From assembly GCA_013115145.1 (NCBI GenBank), contig JAAPAO010000353.1, positions 1 to 37,099 on the forward strand: a stretch of DNA of 37,099 bases, read 5' to 3'. Both the position numbers and the translations under genes were made by a program. Each line of letters begins with the position of its first letter. The first letter of the stretch is position 1. Positions 11,777-22,425 of the stretch are shown one piece after another. The notes below the pieces were generated by a model that did not search any database, was not told the DNA's origin, and saw nothing but the letters and a program-made list of their open reading frames with translations. The stretch is from Perkinsus chesapeaki (Eukaryota; Perkinsozoa; Perkinsida; Perkinsidae).

Positions 11777-14010
11777 ATGACCGACGTTAAATCCCTTGAT
11801 AGTGAGAGTACACTGTCGTCGTTGGACGGTCCGATATCGAAGGCTAAGGTAGGGATGCTACTCTGCCTTTTTTACACAGCAACGCGCTCAGGTTAGTGAG
11901 GAGTGCTGTCCACCTGAAGGAAAGTACGGCAAGGTTACTGAGGAGGTAGGTCATTGGCTCCCGTAGTGGGTCCCGGTAGTGGGCGTTTTGCGGCAGCTCG
12001 TGATTCCTCAGTTTCTGAACAAGCTGCGAGACATCCCCGACATGGAGGTTTGTGTGGATGAAGACAGTCTTGAGTCATGCGCGCAGGATAAGAGCTACCA
12101 TTTGTCTCATCGACCGACGGCGGTAAGATTGGCAAATGGCCGCGTGGTTGTGAGCCAAAGCTTCTAGGTCCTTTATCCTTCTTCCACTAAGGCCATCTCT
12201 AGGGCACTGTCCCTTTGCTACGAGTATCGCATACCATTAGCTACCCGTGGTGCGGGCACTGGCCTTGAAGGTGGCGCTATCCTCGCCAGGGGATTACAAG
12301 GAGTTGTTCTAAGTAAGCCGCTACCTATCAAAGTCGCTCTAGTTTCTGTTATTGTTTGGCTTGGGGAGTTCATGCGGTTCGCTCGGTAGGTACAGAAAAG
12401 CTCACCACTATTGAGTTCGACGAGACCTCCATGACGTGCTGGGTTGGTGCGGGCGTGCGGAAGACTCAACTGAACAGGTAGGCAAGGTATCTTACGACTT
12501 CGGATGAAACGGCTCCCAGATACCTCAACAAGTTCGGCTGCTGTTTCCAGTGTGATCCTGGCAGTGATGCCTCTATTGGCGGCCAAGCCAGCACCGGCGC
12601 TAGCGGTAGGGAGCTTGCCCGTCAGTCCTTCGGTTCCCATTTGAGTAAGCTCAGGCACGACAAGCGTGAGATATGGCACATTCAAGGAGAACGTCGTCAG
12701 CCTCACGGTCGTCACACCAGAGGGCGATATCATTGAAAACACCAGACGACTTGTCCGGAAGAACAGTGAGCATCAAAGGCTTGTGGTACGTACTGAATTT
12801 CCCTAAGGTACCGGTCTCGACCTCACTAGACTATATCTTGGTTCTGAGGGGAGCCTTGGTGTCATCACTAAGGTCTGCGTCAAGGTTACGAGACAACCGA
12901 ACGTGGTCGCTGGAGGTCAGCTGCCTCCTCCCACAGTACCGGCGCGTTGAGCTCCACTTTTCATAGGTATCATTTGCTTCCCCAACGTCGAGAAGGCCGT
13001 TGAAGCTGTTCTTGAAATATCCAAGAGCAAGTACGTTCGGTCGATATGGTGGCCATTGTGAATCTTCTTCAGCGTTCCTGACTTGTCCCGTGGCGAGCTT
13101 ATGACGGGAGCTGCAGTTCGCCAAGGGAATGCATTCTTTGGATGCCAATACAAGGAGCTTCCTTCACTGTGTTTCGAGTGTCACTCGACAGACTATAAAG
13201 CCGCAGACAGGTAGGTGCCGATAAGTCTCTTTACGGCATTCTCTGACCTCTGTTGAATCTTGTCTGTCCCCCTCAGGGCGTGCTGTGCGGTGATGGACAT
13301 CGCAAAGAAGTGTGGCGGGACGGACATCAGGGCTACCAACGATAAGGAAGCTTTGGACACTCTATGGTAGGCGAGTTGATTTGGAATCCGAGAGCCACTA
13401 TGCTGGATTCTTCACTTCTCAGGACGCTGCGCCGCGGCGCTTTCTATTCGGTGAAGAACACACGTCGAGGGGAGAAGGGCATCTCTGTCTTCGTCAGTGA
13501 TGCTTGCGTGCCTCTAGCCAACCTTCCCAAGGTTATCACTGAGACCGAGAAGATCTACCAGGTAAGCTGCGCACCCGTTGTTGAACTATAGCATAGCATT
13601 GACCGATAGGATATCTTTCACAACTTGGATACCCTCTGTATCGTTGCACATATCTTCGACGGTAACTTTCACGCTATGATACCCACCAAGCGCGACGAGA
13701 TCGACAAGATAGAGGAGTTCAGCGATCGGCTCGCCAACATTGTTCTTGACGCCGGAGGTAGGGTTATTGCATACCTAACTCCTTACGTTACTAGTGTTCC
13801 TTCAGGAAGTGTAAGCGGTGAGCATGGAGTTGGTCTTGGTAAAGCTCGTTATGTCGAGAGGGAATTTGGCACAGTACGACTGCTTGTTAATCCAGCGTTG
13901 CTCACACTTGTTTTCAGAGTGGCATCAAAGTGATGCAGCAAGTAAAGGAGGCTTTGGATCCCAGAGGTATCATGAACCCAGGGAAATCCTACTATATGAG
14001 CCGACTATAG
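11777..14010 (+). CDS. DLD: D-lactate dehydrogenase (FAD-linked, GlcD/DLD family), 15 exons
   Basis: Oxidises D-lactate to pyruvate with FAD, normally passing electrons to cytochrome c or the quinone pool. Exons: 11777-11848, 11880-11945, 12012-12122, 12168-12312, 12390-12477, 12520-12605, 12655-12765, 12808-12915, 12967-13030, 13073-13210, 13277-13366, 13423-13561, 13610-13757, 13806-13873, 13918-14010. They total 1527 nt and join in frame to 508 residues, a normal length. FAD-binding landmarks: RGAGTGLEGGA (exon 4), DPGSDASIGGQASTGASG (exon 6), VRYGTFKENVVSLTVVTPEG (exon 7), LYLGSEGSLGVITK (exon 8). Catalytic-domain landmarks: IRATNDKEALDTLW, IFDGNFHAM (family HxGDGNFH, here with F for the first G), SGEHGVGLGKARYVE and LDPRGIMNPGKSYY at the end. 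The exon 8 donor (GTCAGC) is weak but is the one that keeps frame. The N-terminus is acidic, unlike a mitochondrial presequence. Identity is near certain; the D-lactate versus other 2-hydroxyacid substrate is inferred. Confidence 0.93.
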
Positions 14011-14679
14011 AGGAAGAGCCAGAATTTATCTAGTTTATATTTTGTCGCTTAACGATTCTTCTCATTTTATATGAATAGTTCTCTATGCATTTCAGTGTTG
14101 TTGTGTTGCCAGTAACGTCTCTGTCAGAGTGGGCAACAGCTGAGGCCCATAATGAAAAAACACGGGTTGATGATGAAAACCTCATCAACACACGAGTGTG
14201 TAAGAACGCGAGTGGTCATGTACCGAACTTTGCATACCTACCGAATAACCTCGCAGTGGAATCGTCGCTGTGCGGCAGGTATTCACTGACGGAAACGAAA
14301 GCATTTTCTGCGATCTCCAACCTCGAGCGGTCTGCCATTTAGTCGGCGCTCTTTGGGACACCGGAGAAAAGTGAGAGGTGGTTCTAGCTTGCCCGTCCCA
14401 CTCGACGTATACCACGATATAAGACATATACATCGTAAGGCAAAGAGCACGATTTTTTGAGATCATTTCATTTACGCCTTCTGATCTGGCTGTTATCGAA
14501 ATACGCCATAGCGTGCGTACTTGAAGGTGTAGTACGACATATCGACCGGTTGCCGAGTCAGTGTTCGCTTCCAGGTACGACATTACGAGTGTACCACGAG
14601 TTCACTTCGCCGGTCTCACGAAGATTAATGTGAAAAGACTGCACTTGATTTTTTGGTGACTTCCTATAGTCAGTTATAC
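14011..14679. other. Intergenic, no gene supported
   Basis: About 670 bases between the DLD stop and the next putative start. It presumably holds the DLD 3' UTR and the downstream promoter. Open frames on either strand here are short and lack plausible splice partners. Confidence 0.5.
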
Positions 14680-16138
14680 ATGATAAGGTTAGAAGAGGCC
14701 GGGGTCGATATGATACTGATCACTAAAGCAGGGACGATGCCCGGTGAGGGCTACTGGGAAATGCTGTGCCACACACTGTGGGAAGAGGTAACGTAGCGGA
14801 TGCTTGGAGTGTATCTTGAGGGCTACAGCAGGTTATTGCGGACAACGACTTGGTCGCTCGTTTAAAGGAGTTTGCCTCAGCGATAGATGCGCGGCTCACG
14901 GTGAGCGCAAACTACACAGCGAGGTGTGTGTTTCTTAGTAGTAGGTCGAAGAGATCCATTCAGATCGATGTGCGAGGCTCCGCCAGCACCGACCTTGGTA
15001 CCGGACAGCCTCGCAGGCGCTATCGAGAAAGTATATAGAGGTTTGCCAAAGACGCCATTAACTTTTCAAGGTTATCCAGTCGGCACGTGGTCGGTTCGGG
15101 GCTATAGTAAAATCGATGAAGCAGATGCTGGAAATGGCTGCACAAGCCTGTGATTCCGTGGCAGGCGTCTTGATATATGGGTGCCGGCAGAGCGGAACAT
15201 TTGGCTGTTTTGTGGAGTATGGACCCTTAGCCCTTCTAAAGCCGTCGCACTTGAGGAGTGGACGTTTTATCCGGATGGCATCTCCATGCTGGTCCACACC
15301 CTCCTGTGCGGTGATGAGTACTTCCGCAAGGATAATGAGAGGGTAGGTCCTGTTGGTATCTGTTGGCCTTTGGAGTGTTTCCAGAATCACAGTTGGAGGC
15401 TGATGGAGGTCACCGAGAGCTTCCCGGAGCTCCCCATCGCACACCATGCAGTGCTCGTATTCTCCGATCCCCAGGAGCGGCGAAGCCTCAGTTCTCTCAC
15501 AGCAAGGATGACCGTTGGTAAACTGTGTCTTGGCGAGACAGAAAAGGATGGTGAGCTTTGAGATGGCCGTGGAGTTTACGTCTCATTGGCGTTGGTATGT
15601 TTATTAGGTTACTCTACTGCACCCGCCACAGCAAGGGACGTACTTCCTGTATTATCAGATGAGCCTGTTAGTGAACACTCCAGAGAAGACGCCGCAGCTG
15701 ACGCCGAAATCTACAGCAGCGAGGAAGCACAGCGCGCTGCGCCTCACGAGATTTCTCCGACGCCCGTCGGAGAGCATCCGAGTAAGTTGAATACGGCAAT
15801 TTTGTGGCATTATTCATGGGCATCTTCCAGAGCCATCACTCCTCCCACAGTTACTGAGGAACGTATGTCTGAGGGAGCGTTCGCGTTCCCAGCTGATGAG
15901 CTGGATGCACAATCCCGTCCTTTTTCTGGAGGCGCGCCGGACCCTGCACCTGTCTCGCGACAAGATTCGCCTATGGAACAACGGCGGTAGCTGAACCTCC
16001 ATCACTTGACTTTTCACACTCGTATTCAGTGATCCGATTGTCCCTGTAGTGCCCGAAACGGTTCACACAGAAAAGTCAGCTACTGCTGTCAGCGGCAGTG
16101 TCCGTCGCGGCAAGTACAAGAAGCCTGGTGCTCCATGA
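14680..16138 (+). CDS. Unassigned multi-exon protein with disordered acidic C-terminal part
   Basis: I do not recognise the family. Exon 1 is 14680-14787 (starts MIRLEEAGVDMILITKAG) and exon 2 is 14832-14900 (VIADNDLVARLKEFASAID), joined in phase across a 44-bp intron. The next junction is unresolved; the likely frame carries APTLVPDSLAGAIEKVYRG. A later exon reads LDIWVPAERNIWLFCGVW and ends at 15342. A 42-bp intron (15343-15384) joins it to an exon with HAVLVFSDPQERR. The C-terminal part (to 15986) is rich in E, D, S, P and A, then splices over a 43-bp intron to the last exon 16030-16138, ending in the basic tail RRGKYKKPGAP. The two final exons match in phase (2). Globular N-terminal and disordered C-terminal regions are suggested; no function is proposed. 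Confidence 0.55.
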
Positions 16139-16377
16139 AAATCCGATTTCTTTGTTCAAGACTGATTGCTTGCGTTGTAGCGTTCCTTGGGGGCCGGGTT
16201 AGCATGATATTATTCGCGCCCACTAGGGGGAATGTCCAGCAACGTGCAGGAAGAAGCGTAATTTATAATCGATCAGAATGGCGCGCGCGACAATTCTGCG
16301 CAGTCGAGTATGCGTGCTTCGTGATCGAGAAGTGCATCCGACTTACTGTAGTTTCCTTGACCTTAACTAGACGGTTA

Positions 16378-16978
16378 ATGCTGAGTCGTATCATCCCTAG
16401 GCTTGCCCCTAGGGTGTCCGCCCTACCTACTCCAGTGAGAACCATGACGCAGAGGTCTCATATCTTCGTAAGTTAACCCTAATTGTCGGACAGTCTAACT
16501 ATATATCCTTCACTTCGCCTCATGCTTGTGTTGTTTCAGACCCCTATGGATTGGATGTTCTACTACTTCCCCAATTACTCCAGGGATAAGGTCGCCTTGA
16601 TGGCCAGGTGAGCACAATGCCACCCTCCGGTGTGGACAGGCATGTTGTGTTTGTTTAGGCAAATCAAGATCCACTTCGCCATCGGCTTCTGTTTGGTCTT
16701 CTTCGTATACCATCCTCCCTACAAGGGAGCAGACTACGAGAACTTCCACAAGAGCCCACTGTAAGGTCCGCGCTTGATTTATCTACCCTGATCCTTGTAA
16801 CGCACCCGATAGATTTTGGAGTTCCCTTGCGGCCCCGCAGCACCGTATTAGTAGTTTTAGGTATTGGTACAAGCACAACAAGCTGGAACGTACCGGGCAG
16901 CTTCAAGAGAACTTGCGCATCAAGAGAGATTGGTTCTACGATGAGGACCCCAGTGCTAAGAAGGCCCTTGAGGGTTAA
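16378..16978 (+). CDS. Small single-membrane-span protein, probably mitochondrial inner membrane
   Basis: Four exons (16378-16467, 16540-16607, 16659-16760, 16861-16978) with introns of 72, 51 and 100 bp join in frame to 125 residues. The first 30 residues (MLSRIIPRLAPRVSALPTP...) are basic, rich in S, T and R, and free of acidic residues, as expected of a mitochondrial presequence. Next comes an aromatic stretch, MDWMFYYFPNYSRDKVALM, then one hydrophobic segment, IHFAIGFCLVFFVYHPPY (about residues 56-73), and a charged C-terminal tail with LERTGQLQENLRIKRDWFY. Size and layout resemble small accessory subunits of respiratory complexes or ATP synthase, many of which are lineage-specific in alveolates; this is inference and I cannot name the subunit. 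The gene model is strong because every junction keeps phase with GT-AG ends. Confidence 0.75.
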
Positions 16979-17664
16979 ACGTGATGTCACTCCCACCATT
17001 ATTATCGTTACAGTAGTTGCTAGCAGCTTCTACACCACTGCCTACCCTCGTTGGTTGGTAGCTTCGTCTTCTTGGGGGGGTCATGTTGGTTCACATCATA
17101 CTTGGTGATACTTGAGAGGATAATGATCATTTGCTTTTGAATGTTTTCCTGCCATTTGTCGCGTTATACCTGCTCGGGCGGAGTGTTATTCATCCAGCAT
17201 GCGAAGGAGTCCCTAATTCGGGAAATGGGGTTTAGTATGTATCATGAAGGCTACTCTAAATGTGTTCCAATCACCTTGTAGGTTCTCATCTACAAGGTGT
17301 AGATGAGTTATTCAGTAAATTGTATCGAGCTTTCCCGTGGTCCATTGGAGCTCCCGTTGCTTCGCGCCATGTGCTCACGTATCTCCCTTAATCGATTTGT
17401 TAATAGCCGGTGGGCGGAAGAGCAGTTGTTAGTGCAACTTGCCCGAAATGGAAACGCTTCACGGTGGATGGGTATCTGGGCTCCGACTGGAATTAGGGCG
17501 CGCGCCGTTGACATGCGCGCGAATTGGTCGTTAACAACCATAAGAAATCTTAACCCTTACGCGAGCCTCTTTCCCGCCGTTGTGTCTGTCATTCGATTCT
17601 CGTTTCCTAGATAGAATGTTGCGTGTGGCATTTTACAAGTTCCCGTAGCGATTACCCTTTACTA
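16979..17664. other. Intergenic, no gene supported
   Basis: About 690 bases. One ATG-initiated frame of 103 codons (17303-17614) is open but has no recognisable features. A short direct repeat, TCTACAAGGTGTAGATGA and its near copy CACCTTGTAGGTTCTCATC in inverted sense, lies at about 17273-17306 just before it and could form a stem. Otherwise nothing is seen. Confidence 0.4.
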
Positions 17665-18173
17665 ATGCATCTCGCTATTCCTGTCTTCGCCGTTGCCTTG
17701 ACCATCGCAGAGTCCGCCTTGAGTAGCGCTCAGCATACCCTCGATGATGAGTAAGTCCACGGAGCTGATAATCGTCCATAAGTGATGGTGGCTTGCAGGT
17801 ATAAGGCTCTGCTGGATTCCCTTGACGGCATCCGTACCGAGCCCGATGACATCGCTAAGCGATTCGGGATCGATGTGCCGCCCCCGTCTGCCCTTCGTGG
17901 ACCCGCTGCCAGCGCCCTGGTGGAGCACAGTAAGTGCCATCATCTGCTTGCGTTACATTTGGAGGTTCCTCTTTAGGCCGAAAGAAGTCCAGCAGCCTTC
18001 TTGATGAGGTATCGCTGGAAAGTCGGGTAGCGAACGAAGTATCACGGCGAGGTTATTAGTTGTGTATTTATTAGGCGGAGGAAGCCGAGATGAATAAAGA
18101 TGCGGGGATCTTGGCCGATGTGGAGAAGCATCTCGACAGCAACATCGCTAGTCTCGACAAGGACCTCAAGTGA
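17665..18173 (+). CDS. Small secreted or membrane-entering protein, 115 residues
   Basis: Four exons (17665-17750, 17799-17929, 17977-18008, 18075-18173) with introns of 48, 47 and 66 bp join in frame. The start MHLAIPVFAVALTIAESALSS resembles a cleavable signal peptide. The remainder is hydrophilic and helical: EYKALLDSLDGIRTEPDD, a proline-rich turn (IDVPPPSALRGP), then a charged segment ending LDSNIASLDKDLK. There are no cysteines in the mature part and no second hydrophobic segment, so a soluble secreted or lumenal protein is likely. I recognise no family. It ends 95 bp before the end of the convergent THEP1-type gene. Confidence 0.75.
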
Positions 18174-18268
18174 GGCTCCTCGCGTGCATGGTTGATGGTG
18201 TGAAGAATACTGCTGTAAAATAGGGGGTTGAGTTCAATTAGTTCAGTAAACACAAGTCTTGAAAAGGT

Positions 18269-18939
18269 CTAAGAATCTCGACATAAATTCAAGGCGATAT
18301 CTGAGGCGAGCTTCTCTCTATTCGACGGTGTAACTTCAACCAGCTGGATGCCTGCCAGCTTCTTCGCTGCTGCGATGAAACCTGATGAGAACCTGACGCT
18401 CCTCGAAGTCGAAAGCATCGTTAACGTACCGCCGCCGTTCTTGGCGATTGTCACGAGACAAGGACGATCTCCAGTGAGAACGCGGAGGGCTCGCGGCTCG
18501 AACCGCTCCGAACATAGCTCCATCTTCCCTATCTCATCCAGCACTATAATACAGCCGTCTTTGTCCTGGGCGTGGACGGCATCCAATAGAGGCAAGGCGC
18601 TTCTTTCGAAATCGTCAGTACAGACACCGTATCGGCCTACCTTCGGGCCGTCATAACCTGTGGGGAATCTTTCGTGCTTCAAGCTAGGATATTTGGCTTA
18701 CCTATTCTAGCAAGGGGAACGTGGATTTCGCCGTCCAAAGAGACGAGGTCGAATCCTTCTCGACTGTGAGTTTGAGGATTCCTAACTTCTTCGGTAACAA
18801 AACCCTTGCACTGAGCTCCGGCCTTTTGCAAGTATTTCACAACCTATCACTGGCAATCACTTAAACAGCGTCAGTTGTGTACCTTGAGACACAGGGTGGT
18901 CTTACCGACACCGGGGGCGCCCGTAATAAGGTATTTCAT
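18269..18939 (-). CDS. THEP1/NTPCR-type nucleoside-triphosphatase
   Basis: Hydrolyses nucleoside triphosphates to diphosphates and belongs to the P-loop THEP1 family (human NTPCR, bacterial and archaeal THEP1). Exons, in transcript order: 18939-18883, 18843-18702, 18657-18269, with introns of 39 and 44 bp; the spliced protein has 195 residues, the usual length for the family (about 180-190). Exon 1 carries the Walker A motif at the very N-terminus (MKYLITGAPGVGKTTLCLK). Exon 2 has KGFVTEEVRNPQTHSREGFD, the family's conserved second block. Exon 3 has the Walker B block IIVLDEIGKMELCS and a C-terminal GGTLTML segment. No targeting peptide is visible, so it is likely cytosolic. Cellular role in eukaryotes is poorly defined. 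The gene is convergent with the small secreted-protein gene. Confidence 0.92.
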
Positions 18940-19166
18940 CAAGAATAGAATTGATACTGTATTTCACCGATAACTCGTTAACTCAAAAACGCATGGTAAA
19001 AAGACATAATGAAAACATGAAGAGAGTGCTCGATTTGGAATCAATGATATCACAAAAAGACCCCTCATATTGGTCGACTAAGGTTTAGCTAGACTGGTCT
19101 CGTGGGTTGCAAAGTCTTTGAAGACGAATACTGTGTCGGTAGCCTGAGATAAGATATGCGGATGGC
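18940..19166. other. Intergenic: THEP1 promoter side and 3' end of CX9C gene
   Basis: This 227-bp spacer is AT-rich in its first half and should hold the THEP1-type gene's start region and the 3' UTR of the upstream CX9C gene, both minus strand. Nothing else was seen. Confidence 0.4.
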
Positions 19167-19898
19167 TCAAGATGAGCGCAAGATACGCCCGACCTTGATA
19201 TCCTTTTTGAGCATGCATTTCTCAAACTGAGCTCTAGTCGCAAAGCACTTATCATCGGCATAGGTGTTATCGTCTCCGCCAGTGTAGAACGGGTCCAAGA
19301 ATGGATAGGGGCGGCCTGTGCAGGAGCTCTTGCCCAACGTAAGGCGAAGAGTTGCTACGTTTGAGAATGCTGCTCTTGAGGTACTGCCCAACACAGGAGC
19401 CGTGAATGGTGAGCTCAGCTTCGCATGCCGGGGGCTCTGTCTCCCAAACAACCTTGTCGCTCAGGTCTTTGGGTCCCTACAAAGGAGGATGTACGGGTTA
19501 GAAAGGGAAAGGGCTACTCTATTGCGGGTCTCCTTCATGCACTTAACATAGACGTCTCGAGAGTTGTGGCATCTATCGGCCTTGTCGTCCTGGGTGCCAG
19601 GAGCGTACTCGCTACCGGACATGCTTGATAATCGCAGGAACATCCTGAGCAGGAGGTAGCCAATGCTGGGCGCTAAGAGATAGGAGGAGGTTTACTTGAC
19701 ACATTCAACATGGGACTTGAGCTCTTCGCGGCAATTAGCAGAGTACTCTTGCCCAGCAGGGTTCTGTCGGGACTTGGTTCTACGATATGAGGGGGTTCCA
19801 GCTCCCTCACCAGCTTCATAAGCTCCGGAAGATAAACTGGACGTGGCCCAGGTAGAAATATCAGAAGTGGAGTCTTCTAGAACGCGGCCTTCAGGCAT
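19167..19898 (-). CDS. Quadruple CX9C protein, likely mitochondrial intermembrane space (CHCH type)
   Basis: Exons, in transcript order: 19898-19696, 19644-19518, 19476-19359, 19315-19167, with introns of 51, 41 and 43 bp; 198 residues. Four CX9C motifs appear in order: CREELKSHVEC, CHNSRDVYVKC, CEAELTIHGSC and CFATRAQFEKC. Paired CX9C motifs form helix hairpins held by disulfides and are imported into the intermembrane space by the Mia40/Erv1 relay. Four motifs in one chain of this size is the layout of complex I subunit NDUFA8, and the last motif followed by MLKKD resembles it. The first 50 residues are serine- and glycine-rich and probably disordered. The splicing is supported by the restored cysteine spacing and by constant phase. 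Assignment to complex I is a guess; other respiratory or assembly factors carry CHCH domains. Divergent from the gene starting at 20277. Confidence 0.8.
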
Positions 19899-20276
19899 GG
19901 TAAAGGCAATCCTCTTCGAAAGCAGTCAAAAGGGGAATCCACGTTAGAATTTTCAGACCCCTAAACATCCGTATAAGTGAAGGCAGTTGGGAGGTCCTCG
20001 GCGAGCGCTGCCCGTCATGCGCACGCGTGCAATGCGTTTACGAGACTGCTGAAGCGCCTATGGCTGCTGCGCTTCGACGTCACAGCAAGACGTCACCCTT
20101 AAGGGTATTCATTGCCGTACCCACCTCGTGTTCGAAATGGTGTGTCCAAAGAGGGAGTTAATTGAGCCGAAGTGTTTGAGCGCACGCGTGCAAAAGCTGC
20201 ACGCGCGCAATTTTAGGGATGCTAACGGCCGAGCTCGAGACAATGTTAATTTTAGGCACATTGTTATTAGACTCAA
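19899..20276. promoter_or_regulatory. Short bidirectional promoter region with paired CRE-like and GC-palindrome motifs
   Basis: Only 378 bp separate two divergent starts (19898 minus, 20277 plus). Within it GACGTCAC occurs twice (20076-20083 and 20089-20096), the core bound by bZIP factors of the CREB/ATF class. GCGCACGCGTGCAA occurs twice (20019-20032 and 20180-20193), and the second copy is followed by an inverted GCACGCGCGCAA (20199-20210). Regulatory function is inferred from position and repetition only. Confidence 0.5.
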
Positions 20277-20958
20277 ATGATGGATCACTGGAATCATGCA
20301 CGGGGGTATGATCGAGACCATTCCTCCTCGTGGAGGACGTGGCCATTTTTCACTGAGAAGGCCGTGAATCTGGCGGGGGATGACGCTGCCTCAACTCCAA
20401 GCGATTCACCGACTTGCACAGGCTCGTCGAACAGCGGTCTGTATTCTCCAACTTTCAGCCCTCACAAGTGGCAGAACGGCGCCGCGTCATCGTTCGCGAA
20501 CTTGAAGGCACAAAGGAGCCCGGAGGTAGCCCCCCTCCGTGGTAGGCTTGCAATATTGTCTTTGCGAGGTACAGAATGCAGGCAAAGGAAGATCGTTCGT
20601 TAATGATAGATTGGGTGGCGCCAACTTCACGGGCCTAGACGAATCGGGCTTGGACAGGTAACCACCTCCTTCGCAATTCTGCTGTCATGCGGTCGTGTTT
20701 TCTCTCAGGTATGGTTTTCTTGCCGAAGACGAAGTAATAGACGAGCGAAGATCCAAGCGTGCTGGAGAAGGATTGGAAGAGTTGGAGGCTTATCTGGCGA
20801 AACAAAGAGAGCACCTTGCTGCGGCAATCTCGGCGGAGTGGATCACTACAAGCACTTCACCTGAGCGGAAGCTGAAAATGGAATCGGCCTGCCATGAGCT
20901 GGTCCGACGGAGCTTCGAAGAAGTTCATGCCGCCGCTGAAGTGAAGCCAGCAAACTAG
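20277..20958 (+). CDS. C-family member 1, lineage-specific small protein
   Basis: Exons 20277-20541, 20582-20657 and 20709-20958, with introns of 40 and 51 bp, join to 196 residues. The N-terminal 110 residues are low-complexity (S, T, P, G, N rich) and probably disordered. The last exon encodes a charged helical domain: LEELEAYLAKQREHLAAAI, then SACHELVRRSFEEVHAA. The same domain, preceded by the same phase-2 intron, is present in the genes at 25728 and 28610, so these are paralogues. Here the tail after the domain is short (EVKPAN), lacking the basic RGxxPxTNRxM extension of the other two. No known domain is recognised. Function unknown. Confidence 0.75.
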
Positions 20959-22425
20959 TGATTGCTGCGGAAGGTAGACAGGTGTCCGTACCGACTGTCA
21001 CCCCTGTATTTGTTGCATTAGGTGGCTGACGCCTTTGATTACGTGTTACCGTAGATAGCTTTCCTGACCCTATCTCGACATTCTCTTAAAGGTCTTTCGC
21101 CACTCAGGCGAGTCGTCTACTGCGTCGGTATTTTCTTCGTAATCCCGAGGATGTTGCATCAGTGACTTGGCCGGTTCAATCCCTAAGTGTCTCTATACCC
21201 TCAAAGCCATGATGAATGATATAATCTATCTTAATGAGTTTGTGATGTGACTGTTTCCACTCAGTCGCATCATTATTGTAGTCTATTCATCGACTACCCA
21301 TATGTGTCGTGAATCTCCTTTGCAGTAGTAATTTTTCTCCTTTTGAGTGCGAGGCAGGCGGTACACTGTTGCTGCTGCTTGCTGGTTGGTTCATTAATAG
21401 GTGTATTATTAGGAGGAGTTCGCTGACTATTGCAGAACTATCAGCGGTACCTATTGGGATACCTGCATTCGAGATATCTGTTGTCATGGTGAAGATCATT
21501 TATTGTCGACTGATCTTGTTTGCTGTTGATTGTGGTCGATTATGTGGTACGGAATTTACTTACACACCGAGTTGTGCAACCATCGAGTATTCTCCCACTC
21601 AAGCACTCGAGGTGCAATCTTTTTCAGAGGTGATGCACATAACGCATTTACTAATACCATCGTCATTATTATTCTGACTTGAAATGTTGTAAAGTGTCAT
21701 AAATCCACTTTCTATGCCGGCAGTCCTGTCCTGAGGCCGGAAGCAGCAGCACTTCCGAAGTACCCTTTGATATTCGAAGTTTCCACTTCATTATCCCTCG
21801 CCTTGTGTTATACTAGTAACGAGGATAGCTCAAAGATAATCACACTGGGTATGCTATACTCCCACGTGCCACATACACAACATTAATGTTAAACCGCTGC
21901 GAACGACGTGCAGAGAGTACTTGTTCACTCACGGGCGTTCAGGCCAACAAGTGTGCCTATTCCGTGCAGCCTTTTGTACTGGCTGGCCACAACCCAAAGG
22001 GGTTATTTCTATTCTATGGCATGAAGGGGAGGTCGAGCGCGTTTACGTTTTGGCGTCATGAACTTGTCGCGTTCACGAGTGATAGCGGGTTAGTCGGTCA
22101 GTATCGGTGCTAGAGGAAGTTCGTAACTTAGGAATCTTAAGGCACACCGAACAACTTGCAATTAAGCCTGTGAAGCTCGCCGTTCGTGACTGGGCTGGAG
22201 TCCAGCCGTTGGACCATCCGAGTAGGGAGGGCACCAGAACGGGCATGCAAGTTACGTCAGACAGTTACAATGTCAGGCATATCTCAGCGCTCTGATCAAA
22301 CTGGTAACTTTCGTGCTGCAGGTATCGATAGTGTGCTTGTCCTGTTTCATTGTATTCGGCTGTAGGTGTAACTTTAAGAACGCAACAGCAGGACTCCAGA
22401 AACAGCAAAGTGCATCGGCAATATG
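20959..22425. other. Intergenic, about 1.5 kb, no gene supported
   Basis: This holds the 3' regions of two convergent genes (C-family member 1 and the eIF4G-like gene). Open frames at 21309-21677 and 21886-22113 are present but show no domain, signal or splice continuity, so I leave them uncalled. Confidence 0.4.

Noticed and set aside
17303-17614. 103-codon ATG-started open frame
   Set aside because: No signal, domain or family resemblance, and no supporting splice sites; could be a real short gene but I cannot support it.
21309-21677. 122-codon open frame between C-family member 1 and the eIF4G-like gene
   Set aside because: Composition is unlike the verified exons and no continuity with other exons was found.
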